IMG/VR virus record: IMGVR_UViG_3300008259_005066
Coordinates: 62,001-126,000 of that record
Origin: a virus
Direction: 5' to 3' (one strand)
DNA: 64,000 nucleotides
This document shows, in pieces, positions 25,187 through 32,166 of the stretch (position 1 is its first letter; each line of letters opens with the position of its first letter). The position numbers and the translations under genes were made by a program. The notes under the pieces are model-generated. The model searched no databases and was not told the DNA's origin. It saw only the letters and a program-made list of their open reading frames with translations.

Positions 25187-25535
25187 ATACGCCGTTCCAA
25201 TCCGGACCTGGGTCCTTGTGTTTATACTTAGCGATTCTCTGAGAAATTTCATCATAGAAGCTGTTCAGCGTGCCGCCCCAGCGTCCGTGTAGGTGTTCTA
25301 TGGCCTGTTCGCAGAAACCCCAATTCCGCTTGCGATAGTTTTCCATGAGTTTGGCATGGAGATTGATGATATTAGGCATGGTACCTATTTCTTCCAATCT
25401 CACTGCATCAGTGTCCAACACACAGAAACTGTCCAAAATCGGACCATTGGATTGTATCTGTATCTGATCCAGTTCCAACACCGTGTATTTGTCCTTCAAC
25501 CCCTCTGCTGTTTCTTTGCCAAATATTATGTGCAT
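25161..25535 (-). CDS. Conserved hypothetical phage protein
   Basis: 124 aa, soluble, starting MHIIFGKETAEGLKDKYTVL. The central ENYRKRNWGFCEQAIEHLHG and GGTLNSFYDEISQRI segments are the sort of conserved motif seen in T4-like marine phage proteins of unknown role. AT-rich 24-base gap separates it from the divergent metallophosphoesterase gene. Confidence 0.75.
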   Translation of the reverse strand: MHIIFGKETAEGLKDKYTVLELDQIQIQSNGPILDSFCVLDTDAVRLEEIGTMPNIINLHAKLMENYRKRNWGFCEQAIEHLHGRWGGTLNSFYDEISQRIAKYKHKDPGPDWNGVYEKFSSDR

Positions 25536-25559
25536 AAAAAATCCTTTTAAATATGTATC

Positions 25560-26351
25560 ATGCCAATAGCATTTGATTTAATTTCAGACCTCCATGTGGA
25601 AACTTGGGATCAACCATTTGATTGGGAAGGACAGGCCACTGCTACTCTTTGTGTGGTGGCCGGAGATGTGTCTCGAGACCGTGCCTTGGTCAAAGATGCT
25701 TTGGAAAAACTCAGCCAACGATATCGTGCAGTGATGTTCATAGATGGCAACGACGAGCATCGATGGACCTTGAACGATCTTGGGGACAGTTATCGCAGTC
25801 TAGTGGAAGAAATAAGCGACATACCCAATGTTACCTATCTCCAAGACAATGTAGTCATCGTTGATGGTGTAGCATTCCTGGGTACCAATGGTTGGTGGAG
25901 TTTCGATTTTGAACCTGGAGTGGACTATGATCAGACGCGGTTGTGGTTCCAAGACAGATACCAAGTTGATAGGACAGTTTCGGATGCCATAGAATCCATG
26001 AGCATGCAGGATTTCGCTTATCTGGCCAGATCAGTGCGTAGATTGCAGACGCATCAAGACGTGAAAAAAATAGTGTTGATCACCCATACTCCACCGCGTT
26101 TGGATCTCATACATCATGACATCGAGATAGCCGACAGCTATAGGATCAACTGTTCAGGCAACAGTTATATGACGCAGGTATTGGGCGAGGACACCGAGAG
26201 CAAGATCTCTACTTGGTGTTTTGGACACTACCACGGCGATGTTGATACCACCATACAAGGCATCAGATATGTCAACAACTGTAGAGGAAGAGGCAACACA
26301 CCTTGGTGCAAGCCTGTGTATTACCCTCGTAGGATTGAAATAAGTCTCTAG
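25560..26351 (+). CDS. Calcineurin-like metallophosphoesterase
   Basis: Di-metal phosphoesterase fold with motifs in order: DLHVE (near residue 10), VVAGDVSRD, GNDEHRW (canonical GNHE, here with Asp), LITHTPPR and the C-terminal GHYHGDVD. 263 aa. The substitution in the GNHE box alters a metal- or phosphate-binding histidine, although H46 follows directly. Substrates in this superfamily range from nucleic acids to small nucleotides; none can be assigned. Single plus-strand gene that converges on clpS with a 4-base overlap. Confidence 0.88.
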   Translation: MPIAFDLISDLHVETWDQPFDWEGQATATLCVVAGDVSRDRALVKDALEKLSQRYRAVMFIDGNDEHRWTLNDLGDSYRSLVEEISDIPNVTYLQDNVVIVDGVAFLGTNGWWSFDFEPGVDYDQTRLWFQDRYQVDRTVSDAIESMSMQDFAYLARSVRRLQTHQDVKKIVLITHTPPRLDLIHHDIEIADSYRINCSGNSYMTQVLGEDTESKISTWCFGHYHGDVDTTIQGIRYVNNCRGRGNTPWCKPVYYPRRIEISL

Positions 26352-26668
26352 GCCGAATCTGGCTCTAGTTTGACCTGTAAAGGATACCCGGCACCACGTG
26401 CCATCACAGTGACTTCGATGCCTTTTTGTTCGGCTATCTCATAGGGCAACACGGCCACCACTGCAGATCCTGCTTCATGGATGTCGAAAGTGATTTTTTC
26501 TGCTGTTGAGGGGCTGTAATCAAAATGTTCTACCAGGCTTTCAATCACGAATTCCATGGCAGTTTTATTGTCATTGATGTAGATAACTTTGAACATGGGA
26601 GGTTCTTTGAGCACCTCTCTGGGCCTGACGGTTGTTTTAGTTTTGGGTTGTGTAGCAGTTTCTGACAT
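26348..26668 (-). CDS. clpS: ClpS-like N-end-rule adaptor
   Basis: ClpS delivers proteins with N-degron residues to ClpAP in bacteria. The core is recognisable: MFKVIYINDNKTAMEFVIE with the N-degron pocket residues N and D (canonical NDD, here NDN) and the conserved Met, then FDIHEAGSAVV with the pocket histidine, and ARGAGYPLQVKLEPD at the end. 106 aa. No ClpA is in the window, so it must use host ClpA, an off-window ClpA, or an unusual partner. Expressed from the same strand as Hsp20, ClpX and ClpP. Confidence 0.9.
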   Translation of the reverse strand: MSETATQPKTKTTVRPREVLKEPPMFKVIYINDNKTAMEFVIESLVEHFDYSPSTAEKITFDIHEAGSAVVAVLPYEIAEQKGIEVTVMARGAGYPLQVKLEPDSA

Positions 26669-26727
26669 GTCGTTCCCTTTGTCCTCAGTAGAGGGCGGGT
26701 GCCCTCCACTGTATTTACGCTATTATA

Positions 26728-27165
26728 TTATTTTGCGTATGAGATTGCAATACGCTTTGGCTTCATTTCTTCGGGCACGATGCGCTGTAGATGCACGTTC
26801 AAGATGCCGTCTTTCATCACAGCATCGCGAACCTCTACATAATCAGCCAGTTGGAATGTGCGCAGGAACTTGCGAGCCGAGATACCGCGATGTAGATAGT
26901 TCAATTCTGAGTCATCGGTGTTCTTTTCACCGGTGATCACCAACTGTCCTTCATGGAAATCTACATTCACTTCACCTTCGGCAAACCCAGCCACTGCCAC
27001 CTGGATTTCATAGGTGTCTTCTCCTGTTTTCAGGATGTTGTAAGGCGGGTAGTTCTGGCTTTGCGCGGCATGGTCAAACTGATCCATGATACGGTCGAAC
27101 AAGCGGTCGACGCCAATGGTATTACGATAGAAGGGGGTGAGATCAAAAGATGTGATTTTAGTCAT
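26728..27165 (-). CDS. Small heat shock protein (Hsp20/IbpA type)
   Basis: ATP-independent holdase chaperone. The alpha-crystallin domain spans about residues 38-135 (YNILKTGEDTYEIQVAVAG, VITGEKNTDD, YLHRGISARKFLRTFQL, DGILNVHLQRI). The N-terminal TPFYRNTIGVDRLFDRI is the usual IbpA-like start. 145 aa. Ribosome site AAGGAGA, preceded by a leader with a stable hairpin and a T4-type late promoter octamer. Homologues occur in many T4-like cyanophages and may assist virion assembly (established for occurrence; role inferred). Confidence 0.95.
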   Translation of the reverse strand: MTKITSFDLTPFYRNTIGVDRLFDRIMDQFDHAAQSQNYPPYNILKTGEDTYEIQVAVAGFAEGEVNVDFHEGQLVITGEKNTDDSELNYLHRGISARKFLRTFQLADYVEVRDAVMKDGILNVHLQRIVPEEMKPKRIAISYAK

Positions 27166-27196
27166 AACATTCTCCTTTTTTAAGCAAGTTGACTAT

Positions 27197-27220
27197 GTAG
27201 GCCCGACCATCGGCACCTAC
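27197..27220 (-). promoter_or_regulatory. Hairpin in the hsp20 mRNA leader
   Basis: Minus-strand GTAGG-tg-CCGA-tgg-TCGG-g-CCTAC folds into an interrupted nine-pair stem directly after the late promoter and about 30 bases before the ATG. It leaves the ribosome site free, so it looks more like a 5' stabilising hairpin than a classical RNA thermometer. Confidence 0.45.
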
Positions 27221-27225
27221 AAATA

Positions 27226-27233
27226 TATTTATA
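27226..27233 (-). promoter_or_regulatory. T4-type late promoter octamer TATAAATA (hsp20)
   Basis: Exact T4 late consensus on the minus strand, 60 bases before the hsp20 start and in non-coding DNA. Late promoters of this type need phage sigma factor gp55, which is not in the window. Confidence 0.6.
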
Positions 27234-27252
27234 CAGGATTTTTTGAGAGTTG

Positions 27253-27504
27253 TCAATATCGCTCGCCGGCCACATTAACCAATTCATATTCCAACCAGCG
27301 CCGGAACTGTTCTGGTGGGTTCCATGTCATGGCCCACATGGTATAGGTTTCGTCGTGATCAAAAGCCACACGATGTTCGTATTTTATGGTTTTTTGCGTG
27401 TATCTCACACCATATTGTTCAGCCCAACTTTGCACCTGCTGTTTGATGAATTCCAGGGTGCGGTGATAGTCGCCGTGTTGTGGCAACCGGAACCGGATAT
27501 ACAT
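27253..27504 (-). CDS. Conserved small phage protein
   Basis: 83 aa, beginning MYIRFRLPQHGDYHRTLEFI; rich in aromatic and basic residues (VRYTQKTIKYEHRVAFDHDE, then WAMTWNPPEQFRRWLEYEL). Resembles in style the 67-residue protein at 30318-30521 (both pair an MxIRFRL/YVSVTT-like strand with W-rich helix). Start follows an in-frame stop, so the boundary is firm. Confidence 0.7.
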   Translation of the reverse strand: MYIRFRLPQHGDYHRTLEFIKQQVQSWAEQYGVRYTQKTIKYEHRVAFDHDETYTMWAMTWNPPEQFRRWLEYELVNVAGERY

Positions 27505-27556
27505 TAGAACTGGCCTTTTCTACATTGCCATCCGGAACGATCACTGTTTTACCCAA
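27419..27556 (-). CDS. Possible TTG-start small frame after clpX
   Basis: A perfect ribosome site (AAGGAGGAA) lies inside the last codons of clpX, followed after 6 bases by TTG and the sequence MGKTVIVPDGNVEKASS. The start looks natural, but the frame overlaps the next gene by 86 bases and its later codons look like a shadow. It may be a remnant of a longer gene, or the ribosome site may be accidental. Confidence 0.3.
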   Translation of the reverse strand: MGKTVIVPDGNVEKASSNVYPVPVATTRRLSPHPGIHQTAGAKLG

Positions 27557-27557
27557 A

Positions 27558-28757
27558 CTATTCCTCCTTGTAAACGGGTTGTGGGTTATTTATTTGCTCT
27601 CGGTTAATAACTACGCGGTTTATCCCCCGATCACGATAGCGTTTGATAGCGAACATGTGTGGCATCAACACACGCTCAAGTTCGCTGTGCAAGGCGCGGG
27701 CACCAGTACCGAAATCTGCAGAACGCTGTGCTATGGTGGTCAAGGCCTCGTTCTCGAAATCAAGATCTATGCTGTCTGAAGCAAACAGGTGTTGATATTG
27801 ACGTATCAATGAATTCTTGGTATCTGTGAGCACATGCACCAGATCATCCGTGGTCAGTTCATCTAGGCTGACCCAACTAGGGAAACGGCCGACGAATTCA
27901 GGTATCAGACCAAATTTTACCAGATCATCGGGCATGGTCTTTTGTAGATCCACGTCACCTGATACTTTGACTTCAGCATTGAATCCCATGGAGGACCCGA
28001 ACAGTCGTTTCTTCACTATCTGGTCTAGGCCCACGAATGCGCCGCCGGCAATGAACAGTATATTGGCAGTGTCTATTTCGATCATTTCGCCACCAGGGTG
28101 TTTGCGGCCGCCACCAGCCGGAACTCGGCATACTGTGCCTTCTACCAGCTTCAACAGGGCCTGTTGCACACCTTCACCACTCACATCTCTGGTGATAGAT
28201 GTTGATTCGCTTTTTCGAGCGATCTTGTCAATTTCATCAACAAATATTATACCACGACGACATTTTTCCACATCGCCACCAGCGGCAGTGAGCAATCGCT
28301 GTATGAGACTTTCTACATCATCGCCCACATATCCGTCTTCGGTTATGCTAGTGGCATCTGCGATGGCAAAAGGCACGTCGAGATAACGTGCCACGGTGCG
28401 AGCCAGCAGGGTCTTGCCCGATCCTGTGGGGCCCAGCATCAGGATATTGGCCTTGTCTAGTTCTATTTCAGGATCGCGATTCTGTATGCGTTTGTAATGA
28501 TTGGCGATGGCCACTGCCAAGACAACCTTGGCACGGTCCTGCCCTATCACATACTGATCTAGATAACGTTTGAGTTCTTGAGGATCAATGTCTGTGTGAT
28601 TGTGTTCTCTCGTTACCGGATCCTCTTGCAAGAGTTTTTGGCAAAGATCCACGCAATCGTTGCAGATGGCCACATCATTGGCCACTATGAGTTTTTTAAC
28701 ATCGTCTTTGTGTTTGTTGCAGAAACTGCAAAGTTCGTATGAAGTATCTTCTTTCAT
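27558..28757 (-). CDS. clpX: ClpX unfoldase, ATP-binding subunit
   Basis: AAA+ unfoldase that feeds substrates to ClpP. N-terminal zinc-binding domain with C10, C13, C32 and C35; Walker A GPTGSGKT (109-116); pore loop GYVGDD (142-147); Walker B IIFVDEID (170-177); RKH loop (218-220). The ClpP-docking loop, IGF in most bacteria, reads MGF here (257-259). 399 aa, full length with no defects, so it should be active. Its stop codon region carries a strong ribosome site. The start overlaps the membrane protein gene stop as ATGA. Confidence 0.97.
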   Translation of the reverse strand: MKEDTSYELCSFCNKHKDDVKKLIVANDVAICNDCVDLCQKLLQEDPVTREHNHTDIDPQELKRYLDQYVIGQDRAKVVLAVAIANHYKRIQNRDPEIELDKANILMLGPTGSGKTLLARTVARYLDVPFAIADATSITEDGYVGDDVESLIQRLLTAAGGDVEKCRRGIIFVDEIDKIARKSESTSITRDVSGEGVQQALLKLVEGTVCRVPAGGGRKHPGGEMIEIDTANILFIAGGAFVGLDQIVKKRLFGSSMGFNAEVKVSGDVDLQKTMPDDLVKFGLIPEFVGRFPSWVSLDELTTDDLVHVLTDTKNSLIRQYQHLFASDSIDLDFENEALTTIAQRSADFGTGARALHSELERVLMPHMFAIKRYRDRGINRVVINREQINNPQPVYKEE

Positions 28758-30313
28758 GCTGGACCGTTGAATTTGGGATCATCTCGTAGCCTAGCTTCTA
28801 TTTGTTGTCTTTCGTTTTCGTTGAGCAGATCAGCATCATACTCACCAGAACCGATCTTGGCGATTAGATATTCGATATACTCATCATTGTAGGTGAATGA
28901 ATCAGTGATTTCTTTGTCCACTTCAATCCATTTCGCACCATTCCATTTGAACAGTTTAGTTGGCAGGAAATCTACACGGATAAACGCATCCCCACGACCG
29001 GGAGTTGTAGGGAATCGTGTTCCAAAATCAACATTGGCATATTGTTCTTGATCATCTGCCTGCAGTTGTAGACTCTGTTCCCATGGTAGTCGTTCTATCT
29101 TGCCCTGTGCCAACAATTTTTCGTGTCTGTGTAAAGTGTCATCAGGATTGTCCGCTTTCCATTGGCGCTTGGCCCTTTTTACAGGATCTTTTTCTTCAGG
29201 AGTTTCTTCTTCATCGGCATCACCTACATACTGCACATCCGGACGCACAGTGACAATGTCCGGCATGTCGACATAAACAGGTTCACCGGGCCGATTATTT
29301 TCAACGATTTGTTTTGTTAGATCTTGCCCGCCCCATTGCGTAGGTGGGATAGCCACCATCGGAGCGGTGGGTTGAACATCAGCATCATCTCTGTCAGGTT
29401 GTCTAGCCAGATCCTGGGCAATAGGTTGGCCATCATCAGCATTGGTACCATTGGGTTGCCTCCATTTTTTTATTTTGTCGCGCCATTCGTTTATGCGATC
29501 CATCACTGGGCTGTCAGGTGGCGGATTTTCTGGTTCATCGGGATCATCTCGAGCACCGTATTTTTCCCACTTGTAACTCTCAGTGGCGGCCAACAACATG
29601 AATATGGCCAAGGGATCAAACACTACCACAAGTATTATGATCACCCAACGCACGGCCTTTTCCAGTAAGTTGGCATCAGGATTGTCTCCATAGATCAAGG
29701 CCGCTATGTATTTGATTGGACCTACCTCGGCTTCTACTTTGCGTAGATTTGCGGCTATGGGTGCCCGTTGTTCGTTTAATTTTGCTATCTCGGTCTGTGC
29801 GCGAGAGATGTCTCCTTGCAGGTTGCCACGCTCACGGGCCTGAGCACGGCGCAGTGCCGCGGCTTTGTCAGCACCCTTCTCGTCAGATGATCTGCTGAGT
29901 GTTTGGTCCACAGCCGCATCCATCTGGGCCAGGGCACGTCGGGCGGCTTCGATGTTGTCTCGCTGTGTCTTTATCTTTTCGTCTAGCAAGGCCACTTGTG
30001 CGGCCACATCCCCAGTGGGAACTGCTTGATCTAGATGGGCCTTTGACAGGAAGCCAAAGATGCCCATGGAAGTGATCAACATCAGCATACCCACCGCAGG
30101 CACCAAGTATATTTTCATGGCTCGTTTACAACGATGCCAGTATTCATGCAACCATACAGTGACCGTTAGTTTGGCTATCTCCAATATGGTTCCCATGACG
30201 GCCACAGGAATCACAGCCGCGGCAAATATGGCAGTGAGACCTATGATCGAATAGAATGCGGCGATGGCGCTGAGGCACAGCGCCACAGCCAGCATCAAGT
30301 ATGTGAGAAACAT
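28754..30313 (-). CDS. Large membrane protein with coiled coil
   Basis: 519 aa from the ATG at 30313, which follows the previous stop; earlier in-frame ATGs lie in that gene. Two to three helices in the first 95 residues (MLAVALCLSAIAAFYSIIG, IFAAAVIPVAVMGTI, IYLVPAVGMLMLITSMGIFG), a long coiled coil (about 105-200) and another helix pair (WVIIILVVVFDPLAIFMLLA), then a hydrophilic, acidic C-terminal half. Probably in the host inner membrane. I recall similar large membrane proteins in T4-like phages; role unknown. Upstream of clpX and coupled to it. Confidence 0.75.
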   Translation of the reverse strand: MFLTYLMLAVALCLSAIAAFYSIIGLTAIFAAAVIPVAVMGTILEIAKLTVTVWLHEYWHRCKRAMKIYLVPAVGMLMLITSMGIFGFLSKAHLDQAVPTGDVAAQVALLDEKIKTQRDNIEAARRALAQMDAAVDQTLSRSSDEKGADKAAALRRAQARERGNLQGDISRAQTEIAKLNEQRAPIAANLRKVEAEVGPIKYIAALIYGDNPDANLLEKAVRWVIIILVVVFDPLAIFMLLAATESYKWEKYGARDDPDEPENPPPDSPVMDRINEWRDKIKKWRQPNGTNADDGQPIAQDLARQPDRDDADVQPTAPMVAIPPTQWGGQDLTKQIVENNRPGEPVYVDMPDIVTVRPDVQYVGDADEEETPEEKDPVKRAKRQWKADNPDDTLHRHEKLLAQGKIERLPWEQSLQLQADDQEQYANVDFGTRFPTTPGRGDAFIRVDFLPTKLFKWNGAKWIEVDKEITDSFTYNDEYIEYLIAKIGSGEYDADLLNENERQQIEARLRDDPKFNGPA

Positions 30314-30317
30314 AGAA

Positions 30318-30521
30318 CTATTTACCGGCTTCAGGCACTTCAAACCATACGGATACTCCAGGACGATTTTTCCCGTAGCGAGAGTTTTCCGTGAGTTTTC
30401 TCTTTACTCGAGGTTGTGTGCGCCAGTTTTTTCCAAACCAATCTCGGCACTCTCGCATGATCGAATACCATTGCTCTTGTGTGGTGACGCTGACGTAGAT
30501 TCGATGTAGTCCTGGTTCCAT
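30318..30521 (-). CDS. Small phage protein
   Basis: 67 aa from the ATG at 30521 (MEPGLHRIYVSVTTQEQW). Basic and aromatic (ECRDWFGKNWRTQPRVKRKL). The region before it is AT-rich non-coding DNA. Function unknown. Confidence 0.65.
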   Translation of the reverse strand: MEPGLHRIYVSVTTQEQWYSIMRECRDWFGKNWRTQPRVKRKLTENSRYGKNRPGVSVWFEVPEAGK

Positions 30522-30540
30522 GATATTATTATAGCACAAT

Positions 30541-31050
30541 TCAATCCCAAGTTCTATGCTTTTCGGCCACCCACTCCAGACCGTCGTATTCTTCTATTTG
30601 CCATTCTACATCGGCGGGGATCTCAACTACCTTTAATGCCGCAAATCTGCCACCGGCATCAGCGCCCATTTCCTGCACCACTTGCACCAGCACAGGGTCA
30701 TCTCTATCTACGTCACGATCAGAAAATACCTGTTGATCATAGAGTTGATTATGCTGTTGTCTTTGGGCCATGGTCATCGAATGCCAAGTTTCAGCATCAG
30801 GTTCTTGTAGTTGCTGTTGTTTGGGCACCAACCAGTGTTTGGGTCCTACGAGTCCACCAAATCGATCATTTTCCTCGACGTAGTATTCTATGCCCTTGAT
30901 TTCTAAATAGCGTTTGATAGCGTCTGGACTGAGACCAAAACCGCCATGTTGTTTGTTGATCACAACATAGCGGATGCCTTGTATTTCATTAAGTAACTGC
31001 TTTTGTTCAGCAGAGAGATCGGGATCTTCCAATGCTTTCATCAGGACCAT
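30541..31050 (-). CDS. Conserved hypothetical phage protein
   Basis: 169 aa; an N-terminal alpha/beta segment (LNEIQGIRYVVINKQHGGFG then SPDAIKRYLEIKGIEYYVE) is a motif I recall from other phage proteins, followed by a C-terminal half ending in IEEYDGLEWVAEKHRTW. Its alternative ATG at 31041 overlaps the upstream stop as TGATG. No function known. Confidence 0.75.
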   Translation of the reverse strand: MVLMKALEDPDLSAEQKQLLNEIQGIRYVVINKQHGGFGLSPDAIKRYLEIKGIEYYVEENDRFGGLVGPKHWLVPKQQQLQEPDAETWHSMTMAQRQQHNQLYDQQVFSDRDVDRDDPVLVQVVQEMGADAGGRFAALKVVEIPADVEWQIEEYDGLEWVAEKHRTWD

Positions 31051-31256
31051 TTCAATTCAAACATAATTACATCCCGTTCGTCACGGAACAAATACCGAGC
31101 GATCAAATCATGGGTATGAGACACATCCGTCACGTCTACTACCTCATGTTTTTGATAACTGACACAATTTTTTTTGGCCCAGCGATGCGCTGATTCAAAA
31201 CGCTGTCCAGCCTGCTCGTATCCTATACCGCCGTCATCTAGCCAAACTTCTCGCAT
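31041..31256 (-). CDS. Small phage protein
   Basis: 71 aa from the ATG at 31256 (TGATG overlap with the upstream stop; a GTG at 31259 is also possible). It begins MREVWLDDGGIGYEQAGQRF and has the strand DVIMFELKW at its end. Soluble, histidine-rich centre (SHTHD). No family recognised. Confidence 0.7.
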   Translation of the reverse strand: MREVWLDDGGIGYEQAGQRFESAHRWAKKNCVSYQKHEVVDVTDVSHTHDLIARYLFRDERDVIMFELKWS

Positions 31257-31546
31257 CACACCGCTGTGCTGTTGCGATCATGGAATCGTTGGAACGTCAC
31301 TGCCATGTTCACGAAACGATCGCGATCTCGAGGATCCAAAGTGAAACAGTCAAAGTCACCATAGCGGCGATTGCGTCCAAACACATATTTCACAGCCAAC
31401 CACACACGCTGATACCAGGGTCTGTATGCAAGCAGATACACCGTGGTGTAGAGTTCACCATCATCAGGGTCATAGTCAAATCTCAAAGTGTGCTCGGCCG
31501 AATGGCACGAACAGGTATAATAGTCAGTTTTACAGGGTTGCATCAT
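31256..31546 (-). CDS. Small phage protein with cysteine motif
   Basis: 96 aa from the ATG at 31546, which has GGAGAG. N-terminal cysteines (PCKTDYYTCSCH) could bind metal, then FDYDPDDGELYTTVYLL and a short hydrophobic segment (VWLAVKYVFG). Overlaps the preceding gene by 17 bases. Function unknown. Confidence 0.65.
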   Translation of the reverse strand: MMQPCKTDYYTCSCHSAEHTLRFDYDPDDGELYTTVYLLAYRPWYQRVWLAVKYVFGRNRRYGDFDCFTLDPRDRDRFVNMAVTFQRFHDRNSTAV

Positions 31547-31817
31547 CTCTCCAGGTGTTGGTAACATCATCCCAATGACGACGATCATAGATCCTGACAT
31601 CCATGGTCCACCCAAAAACATTGATCATGAGCCACGGACCTGCATGATCAGTCTGTCGCCAGTTGAGATCTAGTTTGGCTTCTAGCCAATTAAATGCATA
31701 GTGGCTGAACTGCAATTCAAAGGTTTTATTGCGGAACATCTGCCAAGACCAACAGGCAATATTGCGGAAAGGCCTTGGCGGCCATGGATTGCGAAGCCGT
31801 ATATCGAGTTCTATCAT
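31530..31817 (-). CDS. Small tryptophan-rich phage protein
   Basis: 95 aa from the ATG at 31817 (TGATG overlap). Starts MIELDIRLRNPWPPRPFRN and contains nine tryptophans (NWLEAKLDLNWRQTD, GPWLMINVFGWTMDVRI). Beta-rich, soluble. No family recognised. Confidence 0.65.
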   Translation of the reverse strand: MIELDIRLRNPWPPRPFRNIACWSWQMFRNKTFELQFSHYAFNWLEAKLDLNWRQTDHAGPWLMINVFGWTMDVRIYDRRHWDDVTNTWRDDATL

Positions 31818-31966
31818 CAATAGATTCCTTTGCCGTTACGCCATGCCTCAAAGCACTGACGGGGATGACGTATCCACATCCAGGCTACAATAACGGGAAC
31901 GGCCACCAAGGCCGCTGGAATCAATAACCACGGGCTCAGTATGCGCCAATAGATCCTAAACTTCAT
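31817..31966 (-). CDS. Very small membrane protein
   Basis: 49 aa with one hydrophobic helix (WLLIPAALVAVPVIVAWMW) and a basic C-terminus (RHPRQCFEAWRNGKGIY). Start overlaps the preceding gene by 11 bases; its stop overlaps the next start. Real because it fits exactly in the overlap chain. Function unknown. Confidence 0.55.
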   Translation of the reverse strand: MKFRIYWRILSPWLLIPAALVAVPVIVAWMWIRHPRQCFEAWRNGKGIY

Positions 31967-32042
31967 ATCTCTGTCGGGCAAACATTTTACGGATGCGCCA
32001 TTTGATGTAAGCCCACCACTCAGAACGGGGAATATGTCTCAT
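31956..32042 (-). CDS. Tiny basic protein
   Basis: 28 residues, beginning MRHIPRSEWWAYIKW, amphipathic and basic. ATGA overlap with the previous stop is the main support. Could be translated only for coupling. Confidence 0.4.
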   Translation of the reverse strand: MRHIPRSEWWAYIKWRIRKMFARQRYEV

Positions 32043-32161
32043 GCTCGTCTTGCCTCCACGACAATACCAATTACAGCCAGTGTCAAACCGGCCACCAATG
32101 CCGCACCGTTGCCAGATATCAATGACTCCATTGATAATATGACCACTGCGAACCAAATCAT
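32039..32161 (-). CDS. Very small membrane protein
   Basis: 40 residues with two short hydrophobic stretches (MIWFAVVILSMESLI and LVAGLTLAVIGIVVEA). Follows the DNA ligase stop by 5 bases. Coupled downstream by ATGA. Function unknown. Confidence 0.5.
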   Translation of the reverse strand: MIWFAVVILSMESLISGNGAALVAGLTLAVIGIVVEARRA

Positions 32162-32166
32162 CAGAT

